The notes under the pieces: generated by a model | Database searches by the model: none | What the model was told of the DNA's origin: nothing | The model's input: the letters and a program-made list of their open reading frames with translations, nothing else | Source: Streptomyces sp. A0958 | GTDB taxonomy: Bacteria; Actinomycetota; Actinomycetes; Streptomycetales; Streptomycetaceae | Assembly: GCF_004795035.1 (NCBI RefSeq) | Contig: NZ_SSBK01000023.1 | Span: forward strand, 1-64,000 | Reading direction: 5' to 3' | Length of the DNA stretch: 64,000 bases | Position numbers and translations under genes: made by a program | Shown: positions 23,221-31,328 of the stretch, one piece after another | Layout of the letters: every line of letters starts with the position of its first letter | Position numbering within the stretch: the stretch's first letter is position 1

Positions 23221-24642
23221 GTGAGCCCCCTGCGCCTCCCCGGCCCGCCGCACCGCGTCAAGGACCCCCACCGGCTGATCGCCGAATCGGGCGCCGACCT
23301 GGAGGGCCACGGCCTCAGGCGCACCATGGGCCTGTTCCAGCTGGTGTGCTTCGGGATCGGCGCCGTCGTCGGGACCGGCATCTTCGTGGGCCTGTCCGAC
23401 AGCGTGGCCGAGGCCGGTCCCGCCGTCGTGGTCTCCTTCGTCCTCGCGGCGGTCACCTGCGTCTTCACCGCGTTCTCGTTCGCCGAGCTGGGCAGCGCGA
23501 TCCCCGTCTCCGGCAGCTCGTACTCCTTCGCCTACGTCACGCTCGGCGAGCGCCTGGCCTTCCTCGTCGGCTGGTGCCTGCTCCTGGAGTACGGGGTCTC
23601 GGTCTCCGCCGTCGCGGTGGGATGGAGCCAGTACGTCAACGAACTCCTCGACAGCCTCTTCGGGCACCAGCTGCCCGCCGCGCTCTCCGCCGGACCGAGT
23701 GACGGCGGCGTGATCAACCTGCCCGCCGTGATCGTGGTCATGATGGCCGCCACCCTGCTGGTGCGCGGCGTCCGTGAGAGCGCCGGAGCCACCGCCGCGA
23801 TGGCCGTCCTCAAGCTCACGGTCCTCGCCCTGTTCTGCGTCATCGCCTTCACCGCGTTCGAGCGCGGCCACCTCACCCCGTTCGCCGCCCAGGGCGCGGG
23901 CGGCGTCACGGCGGGCGCGTCCCTGGCGTTCTTCTCGTACATCGGCTTCGACGCGATCACCACCGCCGGCGAGGAGGTCAAGAACCCGCGCCGCAACATC
24001 CCCCTCGCGATCATGATCTGCATCGGCCTGGTCACCCTGCTCTACTGCGCGGTCGCCCTCGCCGCGCTCGGCGCGCTCGGCCCGGACGCCGTCTCCGACA
24101 AACCGGCGGCTCTCTCGCTGATCGTCGACCAGGTCACCGGCTCGTCCGTCGGCGGCGGTGTCATCGCGTTCGGCGCGGTCGTCGCCATCGCCTCGGTCGT
24201 CCTCGCGGTGATGTACGGGCAGACCCGCATCCTGATGTCGATGTCCCGCGACGGCCTCGTGCCGAGGGTCTTCGAGCGGGTTTCGCCCCGCACCTCGACC
24301 CCGGTCGCCAACACCTGGATCGTCGCCGTCGTCTTCGCCGTCCCCGCGGCCTTCTCCTCGCTCGGCATGGTGGTGAACCTGACCACCATCGGCACACTCG
24401 CCACCATGGTCGCCGTCAACACCGCCGTGATCGTGCTGCGCCGCCGCAACCCGGAGGTGAAGGGCTCCTTCCGCGTCCCGCTCTACCCGGTCAGCCCGCT
24501 CCTGGGCGTCGGCTTCTGCGTCTATCTGATGTACGGCACCGGCTGGACGACCTGGGTGCAGTTCGCCGTGTTCCTCGCCGTCGGGGCCCTCGTGTACGCC
24601 GGCTACGGGCGCAGCCGCTCCAGGCTGGCGCCCGGCTCATAG
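23221..24642 (+). CDS. APC-superfamily amino acid permease (cationic amino acid type)
   Basis: 473 residues with about 12 predicted membrane helices. The first contains the APC signature FGIGAVVGTGIFVG, and helix 6 has FSYIGFDAITTAGEEVKNP, typical of the CAT/YfnA branch for cationic or neutral amino acids. It is a secondary transporter in the cytoplasmic membrane. It starts at GTG 23221. Following arginine deiminase and ornithine carbamoyltransferase, it plausibly imports arginine or exchanges arginine and ornithine, but substrate is inference. The leader contains a terminator-like hairpin (23116-23147). Confidence 0.88.
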   Translation: MSPLRLPGPPHRVKDPHRLIAESGADLEGHGLRRTMGLFQLVCFGIGAVVGTGIFVGLSDSVAEAGPAVVVSFVLAAVTCVFTAFSFAELGSAIPVSGSSYSFAYVTLGERLAFLVGWCLLLEYGVSVSAVAVGWSQYVNELLDSLFGHQLPAALSAGPSDGGVINLPAVIVVMMAATLLVRGVRESAGATAAMAVLKLTVLALFCVIAFTAFERGHLTPFAAQGAGGVTAGASLAFFSYIGFDAITTAGEEVKNPRRNIPLAIMICIGLVTLLYCAVALAALGALGPDAVSDKPAALSLIVDQVTGSSVGGGVIAFGAVVAIASVVLAVMYGQTRILMSMSRDGLVPRVFERVSPRTSTPVANTWIVAVVFAVPAAFSSLGMVVNLTTIGTLATMVAVNTAVIVLRRRNPEVKGSFRVPLYPVSPLLGVGFCVYLMYGTGWTTWVQFAVFLAVGALVYAGYGRSRSRLAPGS

Positions 24643-24661
24643 GGCCTGGTCCGGGCCCGGC

Positions 24662-25081
24662 TCACTTCGGCGGCAGGGTGAACCAGACCGCCTTGCCGCG
24701 CTCCGTCGTGCGGTGGCCGCAGGACGAGCTGAGGGTACGGATCAGCAGCAGCCCCCGGCCGTGTTCCTGCCACGGGTCCGGTACGCAGCCCGGCTCCGGC
24801 CGGGACAGATCCCCGGGCGGGGCCGGATCGCCGTCGTGCACCTCCACCTGGCAACCGCTCGCCAGCAGCTCCACCACCAGCTCTATGGGCTCGTCACCGG
24901 GCGTGTGCTCCACGGCGTTGGCGACCAGTTCGGCGGTCAGCAGCTCGGCGGTGTCGCTGTCGGCGGGGGCGTCGATGTCCGCCAGGACCGTACGGATCAG
25001 CGCGCGGGCGATCGGCACGGCGGCCGTGGAGTGCGGCAGGGTGATGCGCCAGAAGGGGGGCGGAGGACCGTCGGGGGGCAC
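24662..25081 (-). CDS. RsbW-like serine kinase / ATP-binding protein
   Basis: 139 residues from GTG 25081. It is a stand-alone HATPase_c_2 domain: TAELLTAELVANAVEH (N-box), VEVHDGDPAPPGD (G1-like) and HGRGLLLIRTLSS (G2 box). This is the type found in dozens of Streptomyces anti-sigma-like proteins. Canonical members bind or phosphorylate anti-anti-sigma factors, but no sigma or STAS gene is adjacent. It is convergent with the permease, separated by only 19 bp. Partner unknown. Confidence 0.85.
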   Translation of the reverse strand: MPPDGPPPPFWRITLPHSTAAVPIARALIRTVLADIDAPADSDTAELLTAELVANAVEHTPGDEPIELVVELLASGCQVEVHDGDPAPPGDLSRPEPGCVPDPWQEHGRGLLLIRTLSSSCGHRTTERGKAVWFTLPPK

Positions 25082-25376
25082 GGGGGGTCCGATCGGGTGA
25101 GCGCGGATGGTGTCCTGGGCTCAGACGTTTCCGTGCTCAAGACTTCTTGACTCAACCTTACGAAGCAGCGCGACGCGGACAAGAGGCTGTGGGCCGGTAC
25201 GAAGGGGACGTTCGTCACTGACCCGGCAGGCACCGAGAAGCTCAACGCGCCGACCTCGGCGTCCAGCCGTCGGCGCCTTCGCGCTCGGCCTCCCGCGTTC
25301 ACGAGGCGGCAGCCCGCCACCGGCTTCTCGCACGCGGTCACCGCCACCGGGAGTCTGCTCGTGTTCCTGCGAAGAA
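25082..25376. other. Intergenic region without a convincing gene
   Basis: About 295 bp between the divergent-side start of the RsbW-like gene and the terminator of the monooxygenase gene. It must hold the leftward promoter of the RsbW-like gene. On the plus strand, 25140-25380 stays open in more than one frame with moderately coding-like composition, but there is no plausible start with a ribosome site and no family I recognise. It may be a decayed gene remnant. Confidence 0.4.
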
Positions 25377-25414
25377 GCCCCGGCCGGGCCCGGAAGTCCG
25401 GGCCCGGCCGGGGC
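25377..25414. terminator. Hairpin terminator of conservon 2
   Basis: A perfect 18-bp stem, arms 25377-25394 and 25397-25414, lies 45 bp beyond the leftward stop of the FAD monooxygenase at 25460. It ends the minus-strand operon that starts near 31000. Confidence 0.75.
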
Positions 25415-25459
25415 GTGCGGCAGCCGGAGGCGCCGGTCCGCCGAACATGGATCAGCGGG

Positions 25460-26593
25460 TCAGTACGGCTGCACCAGCACGTGGGCCGCGCCCGGGATGC
25501 CGACCTTCAGCAGCTCGTCCTCCTCGGGCGTCGTCTCCCCGCCCGTCTCCTGCTTGAGCACGGCACGCGACATGGCCTGCACCCACATGGCGCGGGGACG
25601 GCGCCGGGCCTCCCAGGTGTCGAGGGCGGCCGCGACATCCGCGTCGGCTTCCAGGGACTCGGCGAGCACCAGCGCGTCCTCCACGGCCATCGCCGCACCC
25701 TGAGCGATGTGGGGGGTGCTCGCGTGCGCGGCGTCACCGGCCAGCACCACCCGGCCGACGTGCCACGGCTCCTCGACGGTCACCTGGGAGATCCGCGAGT
25801 ACACCACCGCTTCCGGACCGGTGACCGCGGCGAGCGCCTCGGCGACCGGACCGGAGAACATCGCGAGCCGTTCCTTCAGCTGTTCGTGGGCCTTCTCCGC
25901 GTCCGGCCGGAAGTCCTCGGACTCGGCGAACACCGCGCCCAGATACATCAGCTCGTCCGTGATCGGGGTGAGCAGCGCCTTGGCGGCCTGGCCCGCGGTG
26001 CCCATCACGACGCCCCGCACCTGCTCCTGGCGGGGCATGGTGACGCGCCAGTTGGCGAAGCCCGTGTACTCGGGGACGTAGCGGTCCCCGTACAGCCGGG
26101 TGCGCAGCGGAGAGCCGATGCCGTCGAAGCCGACGACGAGATCCCAGCGGCCGGCCGAACCGTCGGACAGGACGACGTCCACGCCCTCGCCGTCGTCGCT
26201 GAGTTCGGTGATGGTCGTGCCGAAACGGATCGTGGCGCCGGCCGAGGTGGCCGCGGCGCCCAGCACCTGGGCGAGCGCCGGGCGGGGGATGCCGTTGTTG
26301 GACGGGGCATCGCCCATGCGGGGCTGCGGTATCTCGGCCAGAGTGTTGCCGGCCGGGTCGGCTATGGTCAGGACCTCCCACTCGAAGCCCGCCTTGAGGC
26401 AGTCGTCGAGCACCCCGATCTCGCGCATGACGTGCAGGGCGTTGGACGGCTGGATGATGCCCACGCCCAGGGCGTCGAGCTCGTCGCGGAGTTCGGCGAC
26501 CTCGACGGTGTGGCCGTGCCGGGCCAGAGCGGTGGCGAGCGTCAGCCCGCCGATGCCGCCGCCGTGGATCAGGACGCGCAGGGGTGTTGCCAT
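25460..26593 (-). CDS. FAD-dependent monooxygenase, last gene of conservon 2
   Basis: 377 residues. The FAD/NAD(P) fold shows VLIHGGGIGGLTLATALARH (GxGxxG), LVVGFDGIGSPLRTRL (DG motif) and VVLAGDAAHASTPH with GAAMAVEDALVLAE (GD motif), i.e. the p-hydroxybenzoate hydroxylase group. Such enzymes hydroxylate or epoxidise aromatic or polyketide-like substrates with NAD(P)H and O2. It starts 53 bp after the cvnD gene on the same strand, so it is probably co-transcribed with conservon 2 and takes the position usually held by a P450. Substrate unknown. Confidence 0.88.
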   Translation of the reverse strand: MATPLRVLIHGGGIGGLTLATALARHGHTVEVAELRDELDALGVGIIQPSNALHVMREIGVLDDCLKAGFEWEVLTIADPAGNTLAEIPQPRMGDAPSNNGIPRPALAQVLGAAATSAGATIRFGTTITELSDDGEGVDVVLSDGSAGRWDLVVGFDGIGSPLRTRLYGDRYVPEYTGFANWRVTMPRQEQVRGVVMGTAGQAAKALLTPITDELMYLGAVFAESEDFRPDAEKAHEQLKERLAMFSGPVAEALAAVTGPEAVVYSRISQVTVEEPWHVGRVVLAGDAAHASTPHIAQGAAMAVEDALVLAESLEADADVAAALDTWEARRRPRAMWVQAMSRAVLKQETGGETTPEEDELLKVGIPGAAHVLVQPY

Positions 26594-26646
26594 GTCGGAT
26601 CTCTCCAGAGCGAGAAGTAGGAGGCAGGGTAGGACGGGGCGGGGGT

Positions 26647-27216
26647 TCAGCCGGCTGCCACGGGCAGGCTCATCAGGTGGTCCACGAGGGCCAGCAGCAC
26701 GTCACGGCCGAACGGCCGCTCGCGTACGTCACCGACCAGCAGCGGGACGTGCGGGTCGAGGTCGAGAGCGGCCCTGATCTCTTCCGGGGTGCGGGTGTTG
26801 TGGCCGTGGAAGCAGTTGATCGCGACGACGAACGGGATGTCCCGGCTCTCGAAGAAGTCGATCGAGGCGAAGCTGGTCTCCAGCCGCCGGGTGTCGGCGA
26901 TCACGACACCGCCGAGGGCTCCGTTGACCAGGTCGTTCCACATGAACCAGAAGCGCTCCTGGCCCGGGGTGCCGAACAGGTAGACGACGAGCTCGGGACT
27001 GACCGTGATCCGGCCGAAGTCCAGGGCCACGGTGGTCGTGTCCTTCTGTCCGACGCCGGCCAGGTCGTCGACGCCGACGCTGGCCTTGGTGAGGTATTCC
27101 TCGGTGCGCAGGGGAGCGACCTCGCTGACGGCCCCCACGAGGGTGGTCTTGCCGACGCCGAAGCCGCCGGCGATCAGGATCTTCACGGCGGTGGGCGCCG
27201 CCTGACTGGTGGTCAT
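26647..27216 (-). CDS. cvnD: Ras-like GTPase CvnD (conservon 2)
   Basis: 189 residues from ATG 27216. It has P-loop AGGFGVGKTTLVG, switch region TTVALDFGRITV, LFGTPGQERFWFMW and, in the NKxD position, VAINCFHG, where the guanine-specificity Asp is not obvious (conservon 1 has NRFPD). The central ESRDIPFVV strand is intact. It is the output GTPase of the module. It follows cvnC by 6 bp and precedes the FAD monooxygenase. Confidence 0.92.
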   Translation of the reverse strand: MTTSQAAPTAVKILIAGGFGVGKTTLVGAVSEVAPLRTEEYLTKASVGVDDLAGVGQKDTTTVALDFGRITVSPELVVYLFGTPGQERFWFMWNDLVNGALGGVVIADTRRLETSFASIDFFESRDIPFVVAINCFHGHNTRTPEEIRAALDLDPHVPLLVGDVRERPFGRDVLLALVDHLMSLPVAAG

Positions 27217-27222
27217 TTTGGC

Positions 27223-27642
27223 TCAGAGTCTCCGGAGTCCGTCGCGAACAGCGGCCAGTACGCTCATGTCGGCGCCGCCGGACGCCCGGGCCACCGACAG
27301 CGGGGCCCGGGCGATCAGGAGGCCGGTGGCGACCAGGTCCGCCAGAAGGATCTTGGTCACCGAGACCGGCAGGTCGAGCTCCGCGGAGACCTCGGCGACC
27401 GCCGCGGGACGCCGGCAGCGCTCCAGGATCGACCAGTGCTCCGGCTGGAGCCGGCCCGGACGGACCGCCGCGCCGTGGTCGTCCCGCGGATCGTGCGCGG
27501 TCGTCAGCACGGTGATGAGGGTGAGATCGTCCCGCCCGGGGGCGGTACGGCCACTGGTGATCGTGTACGGGCGCACCATCGTGCCCGCCGCGTCCTCCTC
27601 GTCGTCGAACCCGTTCTCCCCGCGCAGCCAATCCGGGGTCAC
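27223..27642 (-). CDS. cvnC: DUF742 protein CvnC (conservon 2)
   Basis: 139 residues. I took GTG 27642, which overlaps the cvnB stop, because VTPDWLRGENGFDDEE then MVRPYTITSGRT is the normal CvnC opening. The DUF742 body follows: LQPEHWSILERCRRP, VAEVSAELDLPVSVTKILLA, LVATGLLIAR and the terminal VLAAVRDGLRRL. The acidic N-terminal 25 residues are longer than in conservon 1. It is a winged-helix-like adaptor of the CvnA-D complex. Confidence 0.88.
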   Translation of the reverse strand: MTPDWLRGENGFDDEEDAAGTMVRPYTITSGRTAPGRDDLTLITVLTTAHDPRDDHGAAVRPGRLQPEHWSILERCRRPAAVAEVSAELDLPVSVTKILLADLVATGLLIARAPLSVARASGGADMSVLAAVRDGLRRL

Positions 27643-28076
27643 GTCCGCGGCCTGTCCCCGACGCCGAAGGCGTCGAAGTCGCTCCGCGCCGGGGTACTGA
27701 GCTTCTGGCCGACCTGCAGGACGAGGTTGTGCATGGCGAGCGACATGATCTCGGCGTCCACCTCCTGCGAGGCGACGACGGCCAGGTGCGTGCCTTGGCC
27801 CGCCGAGATGATGAAGAGCCACAGATCCGCCAGTTCGACGATCACCTGGTGCACGCCGCCGCCGTCGAAGAGCTGGCCCACACCGCGGGCCAGGCTCTGC
27901 TGGCCGGTGCAGATCGCGGCCAGCCGCTCGGCGTCGGCCCGCTCGACGCTGCGCGAGTGGCTCACCACCAGCCCGTCGTCGGAGAGCAGCACGGCGTTCC
28001 GGGTCTCGGCCACCGAGTCCACCAGGCCGTCGAGCAGCCAGTCGAGGTCCTGGCGAGTGGCGGTTGTGCGTGTCAT
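27639..28076 (-). CDS. cvnB: Roadblock/LC7-domain protein CvnB (conservon 2)
   Basis: 145 residues from ATG 28076, overlapping the cvnA stop by 4 bp. It reads DLDWLLDGLVDSVAETRNAV, LLSDDGLVVSHSRS, the Gly-rich centre GQQSLARGVGQLFDGGG and LAVVASQEVDAEIMSLAMHN: a complete roadblock fold. It is expected to regulate the nucleotide state of CvnD. It ends with the AFGVGDRPRT tail, whose stop overlaps the cvnC start. Confidence 0.92.
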   Translation of the reverse strand: MTRTTATRQDLDWLLDGLVDSVAETRNAVLLSDDGLVVSHSRSVERADAERLAAICTGQQSLARGVGQLFDGGGVHQVIVELADLWLFIISAGQGTHLAVVASQEVDAEIMSLAMHNLVLQVGQKLSTPARSDFDAFGVGDRPRT

Positions 28077-31000
28077 GTCCGTTCTTCTCTCGTGAAGAGG
28101 TGGGCGGAAGGAGCTGGCTGCGTCGGCGGTTCGTCGGTCGCGCGGGCCGCGCGGGACCGGCGCTGGAAGGCCCCGATGGCGGCACCGGCGCGGCGGGGGG
28201 TCGCCCGGGGCGGCGGGTTCTCGGACCGGCTCGACGGCCGGGTCGCAGCGGACGGGGAGGCAGGGTCGATCCGCAGTTCGTCCGCGAGGCTGGCCTGGCG
28301 CACCCGGCGCGGCAACGGGGGCTCCCCGGCGGGCGTCGCCGGCGGGCCGGAACGCCCCGGCCCGCTTCCCGCACCGGCGGTGCCCGCCGCGGGGGGAGCC
28401 GGGCGGTCGGGTCCGGCCTGTGGCGGGCCGGGGTGTTCGGCGACCGGCTCCGGCTGCCGGGACCAGGGGAGCGGGAAGCCGGCCGCGTCCAGCGCGCCGC
28501 CCGTCGCGTACGTGCCCGGGTGGGGCTGCCGCACAGCCTCGTACGGCTCATCGGGCGCGGGATACGGCTGGTGCGGCACGGGGTACTGGCCCTCGGCCGT
28601 CATGTACGGCTGCCCGGCGTCCGCGTACGTGTCCTGGGGAGCGCCGCCGTACGCGGTGTCGTCCCGGTGACCGTACGCGTGGCCGTCCGTGCCGTCGTAC
28701 GGGGAATCGGCCGTGGTGTGGTCGTACGCGCCGTCATAGGGCGTGTCAGGGTGTTCCAGGTCGCCGAACGGATGACCGGCGGGGGCCGGAGGTGCCTGCT
28801 CCTCCCGGTCGCGGAAGGGCTCCTGGGCCACTGGCACCGGGCCGGGCGGGCCGGCGGTCTCGAACGGCGGGCCCGAAGCGTGCAGGGCCGTGACCCCGGC
28901 GAGGGCCTGGCCGCGCCCCCGGCTGGGCAGCGCGTCGGTGTCGCGGAGTGGGGCGGGGGCCGGCGCGGTGTCCTCGGCGCCGAGGGACGGGACGGCCACC
29001 GGACCGGAGTGCGGGCCGGGGACGGTGAGCGCGTCGGGGACGAGCACGACGACCCGGGTGCCGCCGAAGGCCGATTGGCGGAACTCCACCCGCAGCCCGT
29101 GCTGGTCGGCGAGGCGTGCGATCACGTACAGCCCCAGCCGGATGTCGTCGGCGTGCGCGAGCACGTCCATCCGGGGCGGCCGGCTCATCAGCTCGTTGGC
29201 CGCGGCGAGCTGGTCCTCCTCCATGCCGAGCCCGCGGTCCTCGACCTCGATGGCCAGACCCCGGCTCACCCGGGCCGCCCTGACCTCGACGGGGCTGGGC
29301 GGTCCGGAGAAGGTGAGGGCGTTCTCGATCAGCTCCGCGAGCACGTGCGAGACCGGCCCGACGGCCCGCTCGGCGAGCCACGGCGAGCCGTCCAGGTCCA
29401 GCACGACGCGCCGGTAGTCCAGCACCTCGCCCTGGGCGGACCGCATGACGTCCAGCAGCGGTACGGGCTTGCGCCAACGCCGGTGCGGGGAGCCGCCCGC
29501 GAGGATCACGAGGTTCTCCTCGTAGCGCCGGAGCCGGGCGGTGAGGTGGTCGAGGTCGAAGAGGCCGTCCAGCACCTCGGGGTCCTCGTGCTTGCGCTCC
29601 AGCTCGTCCAGCTTCTTCAGCTGCTGGCCGATCAGTTGCTGGGTGCGTCGTGCGATGCGCTGCAGCAGCCGCTCGAAGCCGCGGTGCTGGTCGGCCTGTT
29701 CGACGGCCGCCCGCAGGGCACTTGCGCGGGCCAGGTCGAGCGCGTTGCCGAGCTGGGCCAGCTCGTCCGCCGTACCGTCCTCGCCGCCGTGTCCGACGGC
29801 ACGGGCCTCGGCCTCGACATCGATGCGCTCGCCCCTGCCGAGCCGCTCGACGACGTCGGGCAGCGCCCTCTCCAGCTCCTCGGCCCGTTCCTGCAGCCGA
29901 CTGATCCGGCGGCGCAGATTGCGGGAGAGGCGCCAGGTGAACCAGATGACCGCGACGACGGCGGCGAGGCCGACGACCGTGGTCAGGACGACCTTGATCA
30001 GCAGGGAGACGACACTGCCCTTGCCCTCATCGACCACCACGTCGGTGCGGGCCTCCATCAGCTTCACCAGCTGAGGCGTGACCTCGTCCATCGCGCCGCG
30101 CCAGTCCGCCTCCTTCGCGCCGAGGTCGACGAAGCCGGCCGCGTCCGGATCGGCCGGCCGCAGCACCCGGGCCTCCACCTGGGTCTTGGTCTTCCAGGCG
30201 GAACTGTTCGAGATCTCCTTCCACACGGCCTTCTCGTCCGCAGGGAGGTAGGGGACGACCTTGGTGGCGTACTGGAAGGACTGGCCGGAGACGGCCTGCC
30301 GGAACTCCTGGAGATCCTCGGTGCTCAGCTTGCCCCTGGCCCAGCCGCGCGCGAGCAGGGCGTCCGAGCGTGAGGTCATCTCCTTGGCCCAGAAGAGGTC
30401 GACCAGCGGCTGAGAGATCGTGGTGATCCGGCCGTTGTCCACGTGGCTGAGAGCGGTGAAGAGCTTCAGGTCGACGGCGATCAGGTCCGTGTAGTAGCGG
30501 TACACGGCCTTCTGCTGGTCGTTGCCGCCCTCGTCGACGAGCGTGCGCTGGGCCGGGAGTTGGGTGATCGCCGCACGGGCCTCGCCGACCGCGTCCCGTA
30601 CCTCGCCGGGGGCGTCGTCGGTGTCGGTGTCGGAGAGGGACTGGAAGTCGGCGATCGCTTCGTCGGTCAGCTTGCGCTGCTTGCGCAGTGCGTCGGTGAC
30701 ACCCCCACCGCGGGCCAGCGCCTCGGCGCTGAGCCGCCGCTCCTCCTGGAGGTTGTAGTACACGATGTTGGACGGCTGGCCGGCCTTCTGGGCCAACTGC
30801 CCCTGAGCCGCCTGCTTCTGGAAGTCGAGCAGAGTCTGACCACTGGTGACGGCCCAGAGGGCGGTCAGGGCTGTACCGGGGACGATGGCCAGTACGAGCA
30901 GGGCCGTCCGCAGCGACATTGTGGTCGAGCTGCTCCGCCGTGACGCGCGCGTGCGCAGGGCATGCTCCTTGACGATGATGCCAGTCTCACGACCGGTCAA
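28073..31000 (-). CDS. cvnA: Nitrate-sensor-like histidine kinase CvnA (conservon 2)
   Basis: 975 residues. After a basic cytoplasmic tail come membrane helix 1 (about 28-50, LRTALLVLAIVPGTALTALW), an extracytoplasmic NIT-type helical sensor (about 55-330), membrane helix 2 (about 337-358) and HAMP/coiled-coil. A GHKL ATPase follows (about 520-640: LAELIENALTFS, IEVEDRGLGM, LGLYVIARLA, GGTRVVVLVP). The last 320 residues are Pro/Tyr/Asp-rich, with repeats like YDG and PYP, and look disordered. The assigned TTG start at 31000 is weak; ATG 30919 just before helix 1 is the alternative. It heads the conservon 2 operon; a promoter candidate lies at 31010-31038. Confidence 0.85.
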   Translation of the reverse strand: MTGRETGIIVKEHALRTRASRRSSSTTMSLRTALLVLAIVPGTALTALWAVTSGQTLLDFQKQAAQGQLAQKAGQPSNIVYYNLQEERRLSAEALARGGGVTDALRKQRKLTDEAIADFQSLSDTDTDDAPGEVRDAVGEARAAITQLPAQRTLVDEGGNDQQKAVYRYYTDLIAVDLKLFTALSHVDNGRITTISQPLVDLFWAKEMTSRSDALLARGWARGKLSTEDLQEFRQAVSGQSFQYATKVVPYLPADEKAVWKEISNSSAWKTKTQVEARVLRPADPDAAGFVDLGAKEADWRGAMDEVTPQLVKLMEARTDVVVDEGKGSVVSLLIKVVLTTVVGLAAVVAVIWFTWRLSRNLRRRISRLQERAEELERALPDVVERLGRGERIDVEAEARAVGHGGEDGTADELAQLGNALDLARASALRAAVEQADQHRGFERLLQRIARRTQQLIGQQLKKLDELERKHEDPEVLDGLFDLDHLTARLRRYEENLVILAGGSPHRRWRKPVPLLDVMRSAQGEVLDYRRVVLDLDGSPWLAERAVGPVSHVLAELIENALTFSGPPSPVEVRAARVSRGLAIEVEDRGLGMEEDQLAAANELMSRPPRMDVLAHADDIRLGLYVIARLADQHGLRVEFRQSAFGGTRVVVLVPDALTVPGPHSGPVAVPSLGAEDTAPAPAPLRDTDALPSRGRGQALAGVTALHASGPPFETAGPPGPVPVAQEPFRDREEQAPPAPAGHPFGDLEHPDTPYDGAYDHTTADSPYDGTDGHAYGHRDDTAYGGAPQDTYADAGQPYMTAEGQYPVPHQPYPAPDEPYEAVRQPHPGTYATGGALDAAGFPLPWSRQPEPVAEHPGPPQAGPDRPAPPAAGTAGAGSGPGRSGPPATPAGEPPLPRRVRQASLADELRIDPASPSAATRPSSRSENPPPRATPRRAGAAIGAFQRRSRAARATDEPPTQPAPSAHLFTREERT

Positions 31001-31009
31001 ATCCGTTGA

Positions 31010-31038
31010 GAACTAGGTCGGATAGATAGTAGTCACAA
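31010..31038 (-). promoter_or_regulatory. Putative promoter of conservon 2
   Basis: On the minus strand, TTGTGA (31033-31038) and TAGTTC (31010-31015) are separated by 17 bp. If used, transcription would start close to 31003, leaving essentially no leader before a TTG start at 31000, or about 85 bases before ATG 30919. The rest of the 328-bp gap to mrpA holds no supported gene. A GTGAC-N7-GTCAC repeat at 31279-31295 lies near mrpA. Confidence 0.4.
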
Positions 31039-31328
31039 TGCAAAAAAGAAGAGGAAGTGGGCTCACATCTACGCTACCGATCAAGCACACGATCACCATG
31101 AACGCGCGGAACCGCCCGGCGACGGACCGCGCGGCCGCCACCGAGGCCGGGGTGGCGCCCCGCGGCACCACCGCACCGGCGACAAAGGCTGATCCGGTCG
31201 ACCGCCCTGGACGCGGCGCGCCGTACGGGTGAGGCGGGGCCGGGGAGATATCTGTATTCAGTGCCCTTTGCCCGTTATGTGACCTTCTGTGTCACCCCAC
31301 CCGCCGCCGCGCCCCACCCTCCTGCCGC

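Noticed and set aside
28064..30373. Plus-strand open frame of 769 codons
   Set aside because: It is opposite the well-supported cvnA kinase of conservon 2 and reads as Arg/Gly/Val-rich noise.
31038..31232. Small plus-strand frame of 64 codons before mrpA
   Set aside because: No ribosome-binding site of quality, Thr/Arg/Ala-rich composition without a domain, and it begins inside the likely conservon 2 promoter.
31279..31295. GTGAC-N7-GTCAC as a Crp site ahead of mrpA
   Set aside because: The spacing between GTG and CAC (11 bases) does not fit the 8-base spacing of the actinobacterial Crp consensus as I know it; kept only as an unassigned repeat.
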